39,813 nucleotides of DNA from Verrucomicrobiia bacterium (GTDB lineage Bacteria; Verrucomicrobiota; Verrucomicrobiia; Limisphaerales; UBA11358), in NCBI GenBank assembly GCA_025451535.1, contig JANWKE010000039.1, positions 1-39,813 on the forward strand. The letters run 5' to 3'. Made by a program: the position numbers and the translations under genes. Every line of letters starts with the position of its first letter. Positions within the stretch are counted from its first letter, which is position 1. The notes beneath the pieces are model-generated. The model had not been told where the DNA came from. It made no database searches and saw only the letters and a program-made list of their open reading frames with translations. Below, in pieces: positions 8,676 through 16,304 of the stretch.

Positions 8676-9965
8676 TCATTGGTTGCTTAAGCGGAAGAAC
8701 CGGCTGGAGCCGGAAATGGAATTGGTCACCACCCATTGGCTCCCCACCAGCACCGGCAGCGGGCTCACCCCGGTCCAGGACGCGCCGGGCCCAACCCTGG
8801 CTGAGCTCTGGAGCGAAAATCCGGCCGTATTGTTGACGGGCCAACTGAGGATGATTTGATTGCCCGCCCGCGTGGCCGTGAGCGGCGGAGGCAGCCGGGC
8901 GCCGATCGCGTAGAGTTCGGGAGGCGTGCCGTAGTTGATGCTCGTGGAACTGAACAAATCGCCCCCGGCGGCCAGGACAATGCCAAAATAGGGCCCTTTG
9001 GTGGATTTGACAAAAGCGGTGATGTCGAACGTCGCCACCTGGCCATAGCCGAGCCCCGCCGGCAGCGTCCACATCCCGATGAGCGTTCCGGAATTGTAGT
9101 TGGAACTCATCAGTGTGCCGTTCCCACCATCAAAACCGTACACACTCACGACCGGGCCGAACAGGGGCAATCCATACGGATTCAGTTCCAGGAGAATCGA
9201 GGTCTGGTGGCTGACATCAAATTCGGCAAACTCCAATCCGCCATGATCGTTTACGTCGGCGTCGAGATACAAGCCCCGGTCCACCGCGCCGGAGGAATAA
9301 ATGTCCGCACAATCCACCGGCAGAATGTAGTTGGTCACCGCCGGCGCACCCACGGTAACATTGATCGAGTTGGTGGCGGTGTTGAAGTTGTTGTCGGTGA
9401 CCACGGCGCTGATGTTATAGTTTCCCACCGGAAGATTGCTCACCGTATTGGTAAACGGCGCGCTGTAAACAATGCCCGACAGATTGGTCCCCACGTAGAA
9501 ATCCATCTCCACATAGGGCGTCGCCCCGCCCCCAGGCACGGCCGTGACGGTGAACGTCGCCGGCGCACCGAAGACCTCATTGTTGGTGGGCGCGGTGATG
9601 GCCACGGAAAGGGGTAGAACCGGGTTGACGGTGACCGTTACCGTATCGCCAAACTCATCGGAGAAGCTGAACGTCCCCGGATTGTAGTAAACATAAGGCA
9701 CATAATAGACGTTATAACCGTCCGTGGGTGGAACGTCGGAATAGAAACCCTCCGGCGGGGCGCCGGTGACTTGTAACTCGTAATAGTAATCGAAATTGAC
9801 GATGTCCACCTCGTCCCCGGCATTGATGGTAATGTGGCTCGTGGAAAATCCGCTGGAAGTCCAGTCCACCTCAACGGTGTTCGCCTGGCTTTGCCCGGCC
9901 GCAAAAACCAGCAAACCGGCGATGAACCAAAACAACTGCCCAGTAGTTCCAGTTCTGAGCTTCAT
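8676..9965 (-). CDS. Secreted cupredoxin-like and Ig-like surface protein
   Basis: 429 residues from an ATG at 9965. Residues 1-28 are a signal peptide (hydrophobic LFWFIAGLLVFAAG, then SQA|N). Residues 30-115 resemble a cupredoxin (SHITINAGDEVDIVNFD ... NPGTFSFSDEFGDTVTVTV), but the copper ligands appear lost: tyrosines occupy the first His region and no Cys-x-x-His or Met motif follows the PGTFSF strand. Residues 120-205 form an Ig-like domain (ITAPTNNEVFGAPATFTVTA to NSINVTVG). Then comes a beta-rich domain and a C-terminal module ending ASWTGVSPLPV...SRFFRLSNQ. That module resembles the end of the Ig protein at 26818-27444, and I take it to be a family-wide C-terminal module of this lineage. 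It is probably an outer surface or secreted protein of unknown ligand. Confidence 0.75.
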   Translation of the reverse strand: MKLRTGTTGQLFWFIAGLLVFAAGQSQANTVEVDWTSSGFSTSHITINAGDEVDIVNFDYYYELQVTGAPPEGFYSDVPPTDGYNVYYVPYVYYNPGTFSFSDEFGDTVTVTVNPVLPLSVAITAPTNNEVFGAPATFTVTAVPGGGATPYVEMDFYVGTNLSGIVYSAPFTNTVSNLPVGNYNISAVVTDNNFNTATNSINVTVGAPAVTNYILPVDCADIYSSGAVDRGLYLDADVNDHGGLEFAEFDVSHQTSILLELNPYGLPLFGPVVSVYGFDGGNGTLMSSNYNSGTLIGMWTLPAGLGYGQVATFDITAFVKSTKGPYFGIVLAAGGDLFSSTSINYGTPPELYAIGARLPPPLTATRAGNQIILSWPVNNTAGFSLQSSARVGPGASWTGVSPLPVLVGSQWVVTNSISGSSRFFRLSNQ

Positions 9966-10541
9966 GAGGACAACAGTATGATAAGGTCAAGGAAAATTGT
10001 CAATAAGAATCGGTGGCCAGTCCTGCGGCAAACCGGACCGGGTTGGACATCACTTGGCCGCAGATAAACGCGGAAGAACACGGATTGGATCGCCGCAAAA
10101 AGGCGCAAAATCTTTTATAGAAGGGAACGAAGGGAACGACCATTTTATCACAAAGTGCGCAAAGGCTGCAGAGAACTTCCTGTTGGAAGTTGAATGTTCC
10201 GGGCCGGGTTGCATGCCGATGCTTTAATTGTCCTTCCGTCCTCCGTCTTCCCCTGTCTACTGACGCGATCTACCAACTCCTGATCGTCATCTACCGACTA
10301 CCAACTACGAGCTCGTTCAGTTTTCCAGTTGCTTAAAATCCCGGACGGTTTACGATGATCTATAGCGGCGCAAAGAATGCCTTTTAACCGGGCGTGGTCC
10401 AACCGGACTTTTCGCCCTTACACGTATCGTCGCATTTGCGTGGTTTAATATGGGAAACGTCAGTAAAACGCCAACCCTCTTGACAGGCCGTATCGCCCTG
10501 TTCCCGCGCAAAACCATCCGCCGCACCACCCCGCTGACGCT
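9966..10541. other. 576-bp intergenic region: repeat copy B and a pyrimidine-rich string
   Basis: The first 90 bp have no recognisable feature beyond the upstream region of the minus-strand gene. Repeat copy B occupies about 10055-10200. From 10228 to 10315 is a pyrimidine-rich string built of short variants of CTACCAACT, CCGTCCTCCGTC and similar. The last 200 bp show no open frame I would defend and no clear promoter. Confidence 0.6.
10055..10200 (+). repeat. Dispersed intergenic repeat, copy B (+ orientation)
   Basis: Modules in order: a CGCAGATAAACGCGG-type opener, the core GGCGCAAAATCTTTTATAG, an A/G-rich segment (gaacgaagggaacgacc), then CAAAGTGCGCAAAGGC and a TTGGAAGTTGAATG tail. The order matches copies C, I and J; the core carries a TATAG variant. 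Confidence 0.8.
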
Positions 10542-10946
10542 ATGTCACTGATCAAAGGACGTCGCTACACCTGGAGCGAGATCATGGATGAAACCGGAGC
10601 CGATGGCTCGCCGCCATTTTATTTGCCACATCGGGATGGCAGGGTCGTGGCGGGCTGCTTCACGATGGAGCTCAACCCGGAGGCGCCGCTGGTGGTGCTC
10701 GCCGGCAAAGGCCCGCAGGTCACCCAGCTGGCCGACATCTTCTGTGCGCAAACGGGTTCCATCCCGGTGTGTGTCAAGTCGGGCATGGGCGAATGGCAAA
10801 GCTGTGGGGACTTCAAACTGGTGCGGTCGAGCACCGACCCGGCGGAAATTGCCAGTCATGCGGCGGAGGCCCGCAGGCCGGACATTTACAAACTCCTCTT
10901 CCTCGCCGAAGTGGTCCGTCCAAGGACCCCCCGAGCCGCCGCGTAA
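10542..10946 (+). CDS. Conserved-looking hypothetical protein, 134 residues
   Basis: ATG start at 10542, no signal peptide and no transmembrane helix, so probably cytoplasmic. The sequence is compact and globular, with motifs GRRYTWSEIMDETGA, PHRDGRVVAGCFTMELNPE and VKSGMGEWQSCGDFKLVRS. The last part (V-x-V-K-x-G-x-x-x-W-x-x-x-G-x-F-x-V) resembles a beta-barrel readout seen in some nuclease-associated domains. I cannot assign a family and do not propose a function. The only evidence for it being real is balanced composition and codon use. Repeat copy C starts about 20 bp after the stop. Confidence 0.6.
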   Translation: MSLIKGRRYTWSEIMDETGADGSPPFYLPHRDGRVVAGCFTMELNPEAPLVVLAGKGPQVTQLADIFCAQTGSIPVCVKSGMGEWQSCGDFKLVRSSTDPAEIASHAAEARRPDIYKLLFLAEVVRPRTPRAAA

Positions 10947-10965
10947 ATTTGGACTTCGCCGTGAA

Positions 10966-11152
10966 CTGCGGATGAACGCGGATTTAATAGCCGCAAAAAG
11001 GTGCAAAATCTTTTACAGGAGCAAACGGAGAAAACAGAGATTTGTCTCGAAACCGCGAAATACCCGAAATACGCGAAAACTGTCTTTCCAAATGGTAAAT
11101 CTTAAATCGTAAATTGAACGGGTCTCTGCGTTCTCTGCGGTGAAATAAATCA
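10966..11152 (+). repeat. Dispersed intergenic repeat, copy C (+ orientation), the fullest copy
   Basis: Shows all four modules in order: the opener GCGGATGAACGCGGATTTAA; the core GTGCAAAATCTTTTACAGG with gcaaacggagaaaacagag; the GTCTCGAAACCGCGAAATAC module with two near-tandem copies of gaaatac(g/c)c; and the GGTCTCTGCGTTCTCTGCGG end. The last module gives the empty-site reference for the micro-element insertion at 14609. Confidence 0.85.
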
Positions 11153-11155
11153 TCT

Positions 11156-12136
11156 TCAGAACGTGCACTGCGCGTAGAGCATGACCTGTTCCCCATACCG
11201 GCTTTGGACGCCACCATGACCTGATTCGAAACTGCATTGGCCGGCGCCGGCCGTCAGGTTGACACTCTCGTGGTCGTAAACATAGGAGACCGTTGCGCCC
11301 ACACTGGGGATGGACCATTTGTCCACCTGCCAGTCAGGATAATTCACCGCCAGGGCGGTGATCAGCGCTTTTCGGTTGTAACTGTAGTCCAGGTACAGGG
11401 GATCGCGCAGGGTAATCGACGGGTAATCCGGCGTCACATCAATTTCCGCCTTATCGCTGAACGTGATGAATCCCCGGGGGTTGTCACTCCAGATATTTCT
11501 TAAGCCGACGTGAATGCCGTCTTTTTTGGCATAGGCGGTCCCGGGATTCCCCGCGTCCGCCGGCGAAAACGGAGAGACAATCCGCTTGTCAAAAGAATTA
11601 CCCAGAAGCGTTTCCCGAAGAATTTCCACGATGCCGCCGGGATGATAATTGTCCTTCACGTAATCGCCGAGAGAATCCCTCGCCGTATTCCTGAAAACCG
11701 CTGCGACGTGATGGTCGGCCGACTCGACAGAGCTTCTCCGGGCGGAAATGTCGCGATTCGCGGATGACATTAAATCCTCGGTAAACACCCGGGCCGACGC
11801 CAGGGTTGATTCAGCCCGTTCGGTTCCCACTTTATTAAGAATAAAGGAAAGGCTCCTCGCATCCTCGTGCCCGATGTCCAGTTTCAGCTCCACGTTGGTC
11901 CCCGCCTCCGGCCGGCTGTTCCAGATCAATACGGCATAGACCGAATTGGTGTCGCCATGCCACTCCGAAACCGGCCGGGGCGGCATGTTCGTATCGGCCG
12001 TGAATTGAAGCAGCGCCGCGTAGGATTGGGCCTGCGATTGCAGGATGAAGACTTTCAGGCATGCGCTTATCGTCAAAATCCCCACCGAACACGCAACCCA
12101 GCGGACGCGGTCTGTCTGGTTGAAGGCTGTTTTCAT
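11156..12136 (-). CDS. Secreted or membrane-anchored hypothetical protein, 326 residues
   Basis: ATG at 12136. A hydrophobic segment at about 13-33 (WVACSVGILTISACLKVFIL) acts as a signal peptide or anchor. The rest is polar, with aromatic-rich strands (YPSITLRDPLYLDYSYN, VGATVSYVYDHESVNL) and two cysteines near the C-terminus, and ends YGEQVMLYAQCTF. A terminal aromatic residue after beta-like strands could mean a small outer-membrane or fibre-forming protein. No family is recognised. It is flanked by repeats and has no operon partner. Confidence 0.6.
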   Translation of the reverse strand: MKTAFNQTDRVRWVACSVGILTISACLKVFILQSQAQSYAALLQFTADTNMPPRPVSEWHGDTNSVYAVLIWNSRPEAGTNVELKLDIGHEDARSLSFILNKVGTERAESTLASARVFTEDLMSSANRDISARRSSVESADHHVAAVFRNTARDSLGDYVKDNYHPGGIVEILRETLLGNSFDKRIVSPFSPADAGNPGTAYAKKDGIHVGLRNIWSDNPRGFITFSDKAEIDVTPDYPSITLRDPLYLDYSYNRKALITALAVNYPDWQVDKWSIPSVGATVSYVYDHESVNLTAGAGQCSFESGHGGVQSRYGEQVMLYAQCTF

Positions 12137-12266
12137 AAGGTGAGGCGTGGGGGGTACAACAAAATACGAATGAAGGGGGTACGGCTGGGGTGCGTCTTGA
12201 AAAAATCCGGGATGCGAACTCCGGGGTGTTAAGAACAGATTAGTGGTGGATATTTGGAAACGTCTT

Positions 12267-12518
12267 TTAACTCTGACTTTGCCCGGTTTCGCAGCGCGGG
12301 AGGGCCGATGAAATCAGCGCAACCTCACCGGGTGCCGGAGCATTGACCGACGCCGGTTGCACCTTGCGTTCCGCTTCGCTGCTGACATCCCGTTGACCGG
12401 GAGCTGACGGGGAGATCTGTGAAAACGGGCTGCGACGCAACGCCTTTTCGAAGTATACCACGCCACCCACCGCGAGAATCACGGCTGCGATAACAATCAT
12501 CCACATCATTGCGTCCAT
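12267..12518 (-). CDS. Small single-pass membrane protein, 83 residues
   Basis: ATG at 12518. Residues 1-24 (MDAMMWMIVIAAVILAVGGV) form one membrane helix. The remainder is hydrophilic, Pro/Ser/Ala-rich and probably disordered. There is no family match and no strong ribosome-binding site. It lies 130 bp downstream of the secreted hypothetical gene's start, on the same strand, but is not clearly co-transcribed with it. It may be a real small membrane protein or a chance frame. Confidence 0.4.
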   Translation of the reverse strand: MDAMMWMIVIAAVILAVGGVVYFEKALRRSPFSQISPSAPGQRDVSSEAERKVQPASVNAPAPGEVALISSALPRCETGQSQS

Positions 12519-12654
12519 CGAGCCCGCTAAGAGCTAATCCCTTGCCAACACGGATTTATGGGATATGTGACGCTAACGGTTTTAAACCATTCGCAGGTTG
12601 TCCCAATACCGTACGACCGTCCGTCAATTGTACTGCCGCGGCCAGTCATCCGAG

Positions 12655-12850
12655 GCAGTCAAACATTTGACAGGAGCAAACAGAGGAAACAAAGGTTTGT
12701 CTCAAAACCGCGAAATACGCGAAATACGCGAAAATTGTTTTTTTAATCATCAATCGTAAATCATAAATCATAAATGAAGACGGCCTTCCCATTGGGAGTT
12801 GAATGCCTGCTCGCGACACAAGTCGGAGTTGAATGTTCACGATTAATCCT
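12655..12850 (+). repeat. Dispersed intergenic repeat, copy D (+ orientation)
   Basis: Core is degenerate (AAACATTTGACAGGAGCAAA), but the following GTCTCAAAACCGCGAAATAC module is intact, with two tandem gaaatacgc units. Then come the AATCGTAAATCATAAATCAT module and GAAGACGGCCTTCCCATTGG, as in copy K. Confidence 0.8.
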
Positions 12851-12852
12851 GA

Positions 12853-13015
12853 CTCACGATCTTAATCTTAATCGTAATCTTAATCCCGCTCCCGCCTTAA
12901 AATCGTAAACCTGCTCGCGACCGGCTCGCGATTCATCGGAGTCGTAAATCGTAGTTCGTAAATAAGAGCGGCCTTCCGCCTTCCAACCTTCCAAGCCTTT
13001 AACTTTGGTATTTGG
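12853..13015 (+). repeat. Dispersed intergenic repeat, copy E (+ orientation)
   Basis: Opens with tandem (T)CTTAATC(G/T)TAATCTTAAT text. It includes the 41-bp module 12910-12950 (CCTGCTCGCGACCGGCTCGC onward), which recurs exactly, inverted, at 35285-35325. It ends with CTTCCGCCTTCCAACCTTCC. The core GCGCAAAATCTTTT module is absent. Confidence 0.75.
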
Positions 13016-13018
13016 ACT

Positions 13019-14080
13019 TTGGGTTTCTGCGTTTATGTTGCACCGTTGCGTGCCGCGAATAGAACCGGGGTCAGCCCGCTGCTGGATTGGTTGCTGCTGA
13101 AGCATCCGGATACACCCCGGAGCCGCGCCAAACAATGGATCGTCGCCGGGCGGGTCAGCGTCAACGGCGTCGTCATCCGCAAACCGCATCAGACCCTCCC
13201 GGAGCCGGGCGCTGCCCTGGTGTTGAGCGACCGGCAGGCCGCCACGCTCGACTGCGGTTCCGGCTGGCAGATTCATCCGCGCGTTTCCTTGCTGCACCTG
13301 GATTCCGCGCTCGGCATCGTCAACAAGGGAGCCGGCCTCATCTCCGTGCCGGCGGCGAATTGAGACCTCTCGGCGCTCAGCATCCTGGCCGATTTCCTGT
13401 CGGGAAAATTGAAGGCCCAGGAACGCAGCATCGCCGGAAAATCCCTGCCGACCGCCTATCGCCGGCTGCAACCGTTGCCGGTTCATCGCCTCGACCAATA
13501 TACCAGCGGCGTCTTTTGCATCGCCATGAATCCCACGTCCCGCCATCACCTGATCGAGCAATTGAAGGCCCACTCCATGCAGCGGGAGTATGTGGCGTTT
13601 GTGGCCGGGCGTCCCGGCAAGGCCACGGGCACCTGGCGGCAATGGCTGGAATTGAGCCGGGACGAACTCCGCCAACAGGTGCTTTCAGATTCGCAAGGCG
13701 CGGACCGCGGTCCGGAAGCCCGCGAGGCCATCACGCATTACGAGGTGCTCGCAGAGTACCCGCTCGCCGGCGGCAATGGCTTCGTCAGCAAATTGCGGCT
13801 CCGATTGGAGACCGGGCGGAAACATCAAATCCGCGTCCAGGCGGCCCATGCCGGATTACCTTTAATCGGTGATCGCACGTACAACCCGGCCTGTCGCCGA
13901 CCGGAGCGCATTCGACCGCCTTTGGATTTTCCGCGTCAAGCCTTGCATGCGGAGCTGCTGACGCTCGAACACCCGGACCAGCCCGGCCGGCGCCTGAGCT
14001 GGACCGCCGAATTTCCCCGGGACCTTCGCCAACTGGAATCGGCACTGCGTGCGATGGCAAAGCCCGGTGGCAAAGAATAA
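13019..14080 (+). pseudogene. RluA-family pseudouridine synthase with S4 domain, interrupted by an in-frame TGA
   Basis: One reading frame covers the whole protein but contains a TGA at 13361-13363. The first part (TTG at 13019) carries an S4 RNA-binding domain (SRAKQWIVAGRVSVNGVVIR) and the start of the catalytic fold (LGIVNKGAGLISVP). After the stop the same frame continues with LSALSILADFLSGK and the catalytic motif VHRLDQYTSGV, whose Asp is the nucleophile in this family, then LETGRKHQIRVQAAHAGLPL. The two halves together match the family's usual 320-350 residues. The rest is undamaged, so this is a very recent nonsense mutation, a sequencing error, or readthrough. An internal restart would lose the S4 domain. 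Upstream DNA is repeat, and no ATG start is available. Confidence 0.85.
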
Positions 14081-14280
14081 CCGCAGGTGAACGGGATTTG
14101 ATAACCGCAAAAAGTCGCAAAATCTTTTACAGGAGAAAACGGAGAAAACGAAGAAAAGACACCGATGATTTAACCGCAAAAGTCACAAAACTGTCCTCCC
14201 AAATCGTAAATCATCAATCACAAATGAGAACGGTTCTCTCCTCTGCGGTGAAATAAATCATCAATCGTAAATCATAAATG
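14081..14280 (+). repeat. Dispersed intergenic repeat, copy F (+ orientation)
   Basis: Starts at the stop codon of the pseudouridine synthase frame. It has the core AAGTCGCAAAATCTTTTACA, then gaaaacgaagaaaagacacc, two ATAAATCATCAATCGTAAAT-type segments and a CTCTGCGGTGAAATAAATCA end that is partly duplicated. Confidence 0.8.
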
Positions 14281-14301
14281 GGATTCAGATATAATGTTAG
14301 C

Positions 14302-14475
14302 CTAACCCTTTTTCGTGATGCCGGCATCTACAAGGTTTTTCTGGATTTCTTTTACGGAGCGAGAAAGCGCTAATAGCCCAACCAGTAAGTCGTAACGATA
14401 CAAGTCGGACTGGTCGGTATGCTCTATCGCTTCCTCGAATGCCTTAATTGCGATATCAATTTCAGATTCACCCAT
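14302..14475 (-). CDS. Small acidic helical protein, 57 residues
   Basis: ATG at 14475, stop TAG at 14302-14304. The product begins MGESEIDIAIKAFEEAIEHT, continues through YRYDLLVGLLALSRSVKEIQ, and ends with a basic GITKKG tail. Charge and hydrophobic periodicity suggest two amphipathic helices. It lies in a gap otherwise made of repeats, and its text is not repeat-like, which argues that it is a real gene. No family is recognised, there is no convincing ribosome-binding site, and the function is unknown. Confidence 0.5.
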   Translation of the reverse strand: MGESEIDIAIKAFEEAIEHTDQSDLYRYDLLVGLLALSRSVKEIQKNLVDAGITKKG

Positions 14476-14579
14476 GGGTTCTCAATTACCGTTGTTTTCA
14501 GGTAAACATCAAGAAAATTTAAAACGTACCACCCCTGCCTTTCGCCATCTTCCATCTACTGTCTGCTTTCTGCTACCTG

Positions 14580-14720
14580 CCAACTCCCAGGGTGTCTCTG
14601 CGTTCCCTGTCCACCCTCCGCAGTACTGCTACGGAGGACGGGCGTTCTCTGCGGTGATATAATTCGTAAAACAAAGAAAGGAAACGATCATTTAACCACG
14701 AATTGCGCAAGGAACTCAAT
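14580..14720 (+). repeat. Dispersed intergenic repeat, copy G (+ orientation), interrupted by a palindromic micro-element
   Basis: Contains the module GGTGTCTCTGCGTTCCCT, then the palindromic insertion 14609-14643, then GTTCTCTGCGGTGATATAAT, an AAACAAAGAAAGGAAACGAT segment and TTAACCACGAATTGCGCAAG. Preceded at 14530-14590 by a pyrimidine-rich string. Confidence 0.75.
14609..14643. mobile_element. 35-bp palindromic micro-element with apparent target duplication
   Basis: The element reads GTCCACCCTCCGCAGTACTG and then CTACGGAGGACGGGC; CCTCCG and CGGAGG form the stem. It splits the repeat module that reads GCGTTCTCTGCGG when empty (11130-11150). It is bordered by GTTCCCT (14602-14608) and GTTCTCT (14644-14650), which looks like a 7-bp target duplication with one mismatch. 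It has no coding capacity, so it would have to be moved by a protein encoded elsewhere. Confidence 0.65.
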
Positions 14721-14767
14721 GCGCGTCACGCGATAGGCCCCTGTCCGCAGGCGAGCAGCGGTCCGGG

Positions 14768-15157
14768 TCAGCTTTCGGTTGGCTCATTGCACACCGGCTT
14801 CCAGCGAACCACCAGGTCCTGTTCTTCATGGCATCGGGCACCCTGGCCCACGGTGTCATAATGGGCATGGATGTGGGTCGCGCCATTCTGAATGGCGTCC
14901 GCCGCCGTCACGTGCCCTTCCAATCGCTGGCCCAGACTCCGGGTTTGCGCGATGTAGATTGGAACCCAACCCCCGTCTGCGGCTTGTCCGGCATAAATGA
15001 AATTGCCGGGCCCCATCTCGAACTGCGTGTCAATCGGGTAAACCGTGTAGGCATACTCCTCTCCCGACTGGCCGGGCCACTTGACCAAGTTCGAAGGCGG
15101 ACTTTTCTCAGGCCGGTGATGACCGAATAAGTTCTTTATCAAGTTCACCTTAACCAA
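14768..15157 (-). CDS. GIY-YIG-like domain protein, 129 residues
   Basis: TTG at 15157 (GTG at 15148 is an alternative). Residues 35-129 follow the GIY-YIG layout: a first strand at GNFIYAGQ, a second at WVPIYIAQTRSLGQRLEGH with the conserved Arg, a helix over AADAIQNGATHIHAHYD, and the late acidic helix HEEQDLVVRWKPVCNEP, where the Glu would coordinate metal. The usual YIGQT reads YIAQT here. Similar stand-alone small proteins are common, and whether they cut DNA is unknown. The WKPVCN ending is typical of this subgroup. The gene is isolated, flanked by intergenic repeat and pyrimidine-rich DNA. Confidence 0.7.
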   Translation of the reverse strand: MVKVNLIKNLFGHHRPEKSPPSNLVKWPGQSGEEYAYTVYPIDTQFEMGPGNFIYAGQAADGGWVPIYIAQTRSLGQRLEGHVTAADAIQNGATHIHAHYDTVGQGARCHEEQDLVVRWKPVCNEPTES

Positions 15158-15475
15158 ATAAGACCACGAAGTTGCACTTCTGTCAAGACCTGCAACAACG
15201 CGCCGTTGCGCACGCGAACGGCGGAGACAGGCTTGCTGGCATACAATTCACCCTCGGTCCTCCGCCCTCAGCCATCTGAACTCAGCCCTCCGTCCTCTGT
15301 CCTCCGCCTTCCGACTTCTGCCTTTCTTCCTGACACTGGCTTTCCGGCCGCCGGAGGCGTACTGTCTGGTCATGCGGATTCTCCTGTTCCGTGGCCATGG
15401 TCGTGTGGGTAAACCCAGCCTTCCGGCCGCCGCCGAAACCCCGGCGCGGGGGTGTGAAATGTCTGTCCGACTGCC
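15158..15475. other. 318-bp intergenic region with a pyrimidine-rich string
   Basis: From 15245 to 15335 the plus strand is a run of short related words (CCTCCGTCCTCTGTCCTCCG and variants) with almost no A. Similar strings lie at 8566-8640, 10228-10315, 14530-14590 and 20275-20310. The remainder is GC-rich without an evident gene or promoter. Confidence 0.55.
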
Positions 15476-16237
15476 ATGAGCGAATTCAAATATGCCTGCC
15501 CGGTATGCGGCCAGCATATCAAGTGCGATTCATCACACAGCGGGTCGGTGATGGAATGCCCGACGTGTTTCCAGAAAATCACCGTGCCCCCGGCGCCCGC
15601 GACCGACGACCCGAAATTCATCCTGACGGGAACGACGGCGGGCAAACGTCGCTTTCCGGCTGCGCCGGTGACACCGGGGCCGGCCGCCCCGCCGGCAAAA
15701 GGTTCTTTGGTCGCAGGAACCACCTTTGTCTTCTTGCTTTGCGCGGCAGTGGCGGCGTTGTTTGTGTTTCGCGGAATGATTTTCGAATCGGCGCCAGCCG
15801 GGACCAACGCCGTCAATACGGCCAATCCCCTCGGCGCCCCGTCGAATCCGGCGCCGGGCAATCCCACGGCTGCGGCGCTTGGCTATCGCGTTGATGCGGG
15901 CGAAGTGGTGTTTGTGTTCGAGCCGGCGGCGTTTGGCGTGGACATTGCCGCCGATGCCCCGGTGCACGTGGCGGGTAATTTCAACCGGTGGCTGGACGCA
16001 AGTGACGGCACCATCCACCCGGCGCCGGCCTGGCAAATGCAGCGGGTGGCCGACCACCGCTACGAACTGCACAAGCAGCTTGCAGACTTTCACCAACGCC
16101 CGCAATGGGAGTTCAAATTTGTCGTTAACCTCAACCAATGGATTGAGATCCCGGAAACGGCCTTGAATCGAACCGCCGGCCAGCCCGTAAACCTGACGCT
16201 GACCATTCCGGATAAGGCCGGCGGAGTCCCGAACTGA
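15476..16237 (+). CDS. Zinc-ribbon, single-pass membrane protein with C-terminal CBM48/AMPK-type glycogen-binding-like domain
   Basis: 253 residues from the ATG at 15476. The N-terminal zinc ribbon has CPVC (C8, C11) and CPTC (C28, C31), with an extra Cys17. A Pro/Ala linker leads to one membrane helix at 77-99 (SLVAGTTFVFLLCAAVAAL). After a second Pro/Asn/Ala linker, residues 140-250 resemble the CBM48/AMPK-beta fold: VHVAGNFNRW at 163-171, a Trp-containing strand, HRYELHKQL, WEFKFVVNLNQWIEIP. In that family such motifs bind alpha-glucans or pack against glycosidase domains. With a cytoplasmic zinc ribbon and no signal peptide, the CBM side would face the periplasm, which is inference from the single helix. 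No catalytic domain is present. Confidence 0.75.
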   Translation: MSEFKYACPVCGQHIKCDSSHSGSVMECPTCFQKITVPPAPATDDPKFILTGTTAGKRRFPAAPVTPGPAAPPAKGSLVAGTTFVFLLCAAVAALFVFRGMIFESAPAGTNAVNTANPLGAPSNPAPGNPTAAALGYRVDAGEVVFVFEPAAFGVDIAADAPVHVAGNFNRWLDASDGTIHPAPAWQMQRVADHRYELHKQLADFHQRPQWEFKFVVNLNQWIEIPETALNRTAGQPVNLTLTIPDKAGGVPN

Positions 16238-16304
16238 GCCTTCGGAGCTGGGTGTTCAATGTTCGCTGTTCGATGTTATACCGCGTGGCAAAGCGTTACG
16301 CCGC

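Larger units (their letters stand above)
12519..13018. other. 500-bp intergenic region made largely of repeat copies D and E
   Basis: Positions 12519-12650 show nothing recognisable. Repeat D fills about 12655-12850 and repeat E about 12853-13015. They run directly up to the pseudouridine synthase reading frame, so that gene has essentially no unique upstream region. Confidence 0.7.
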
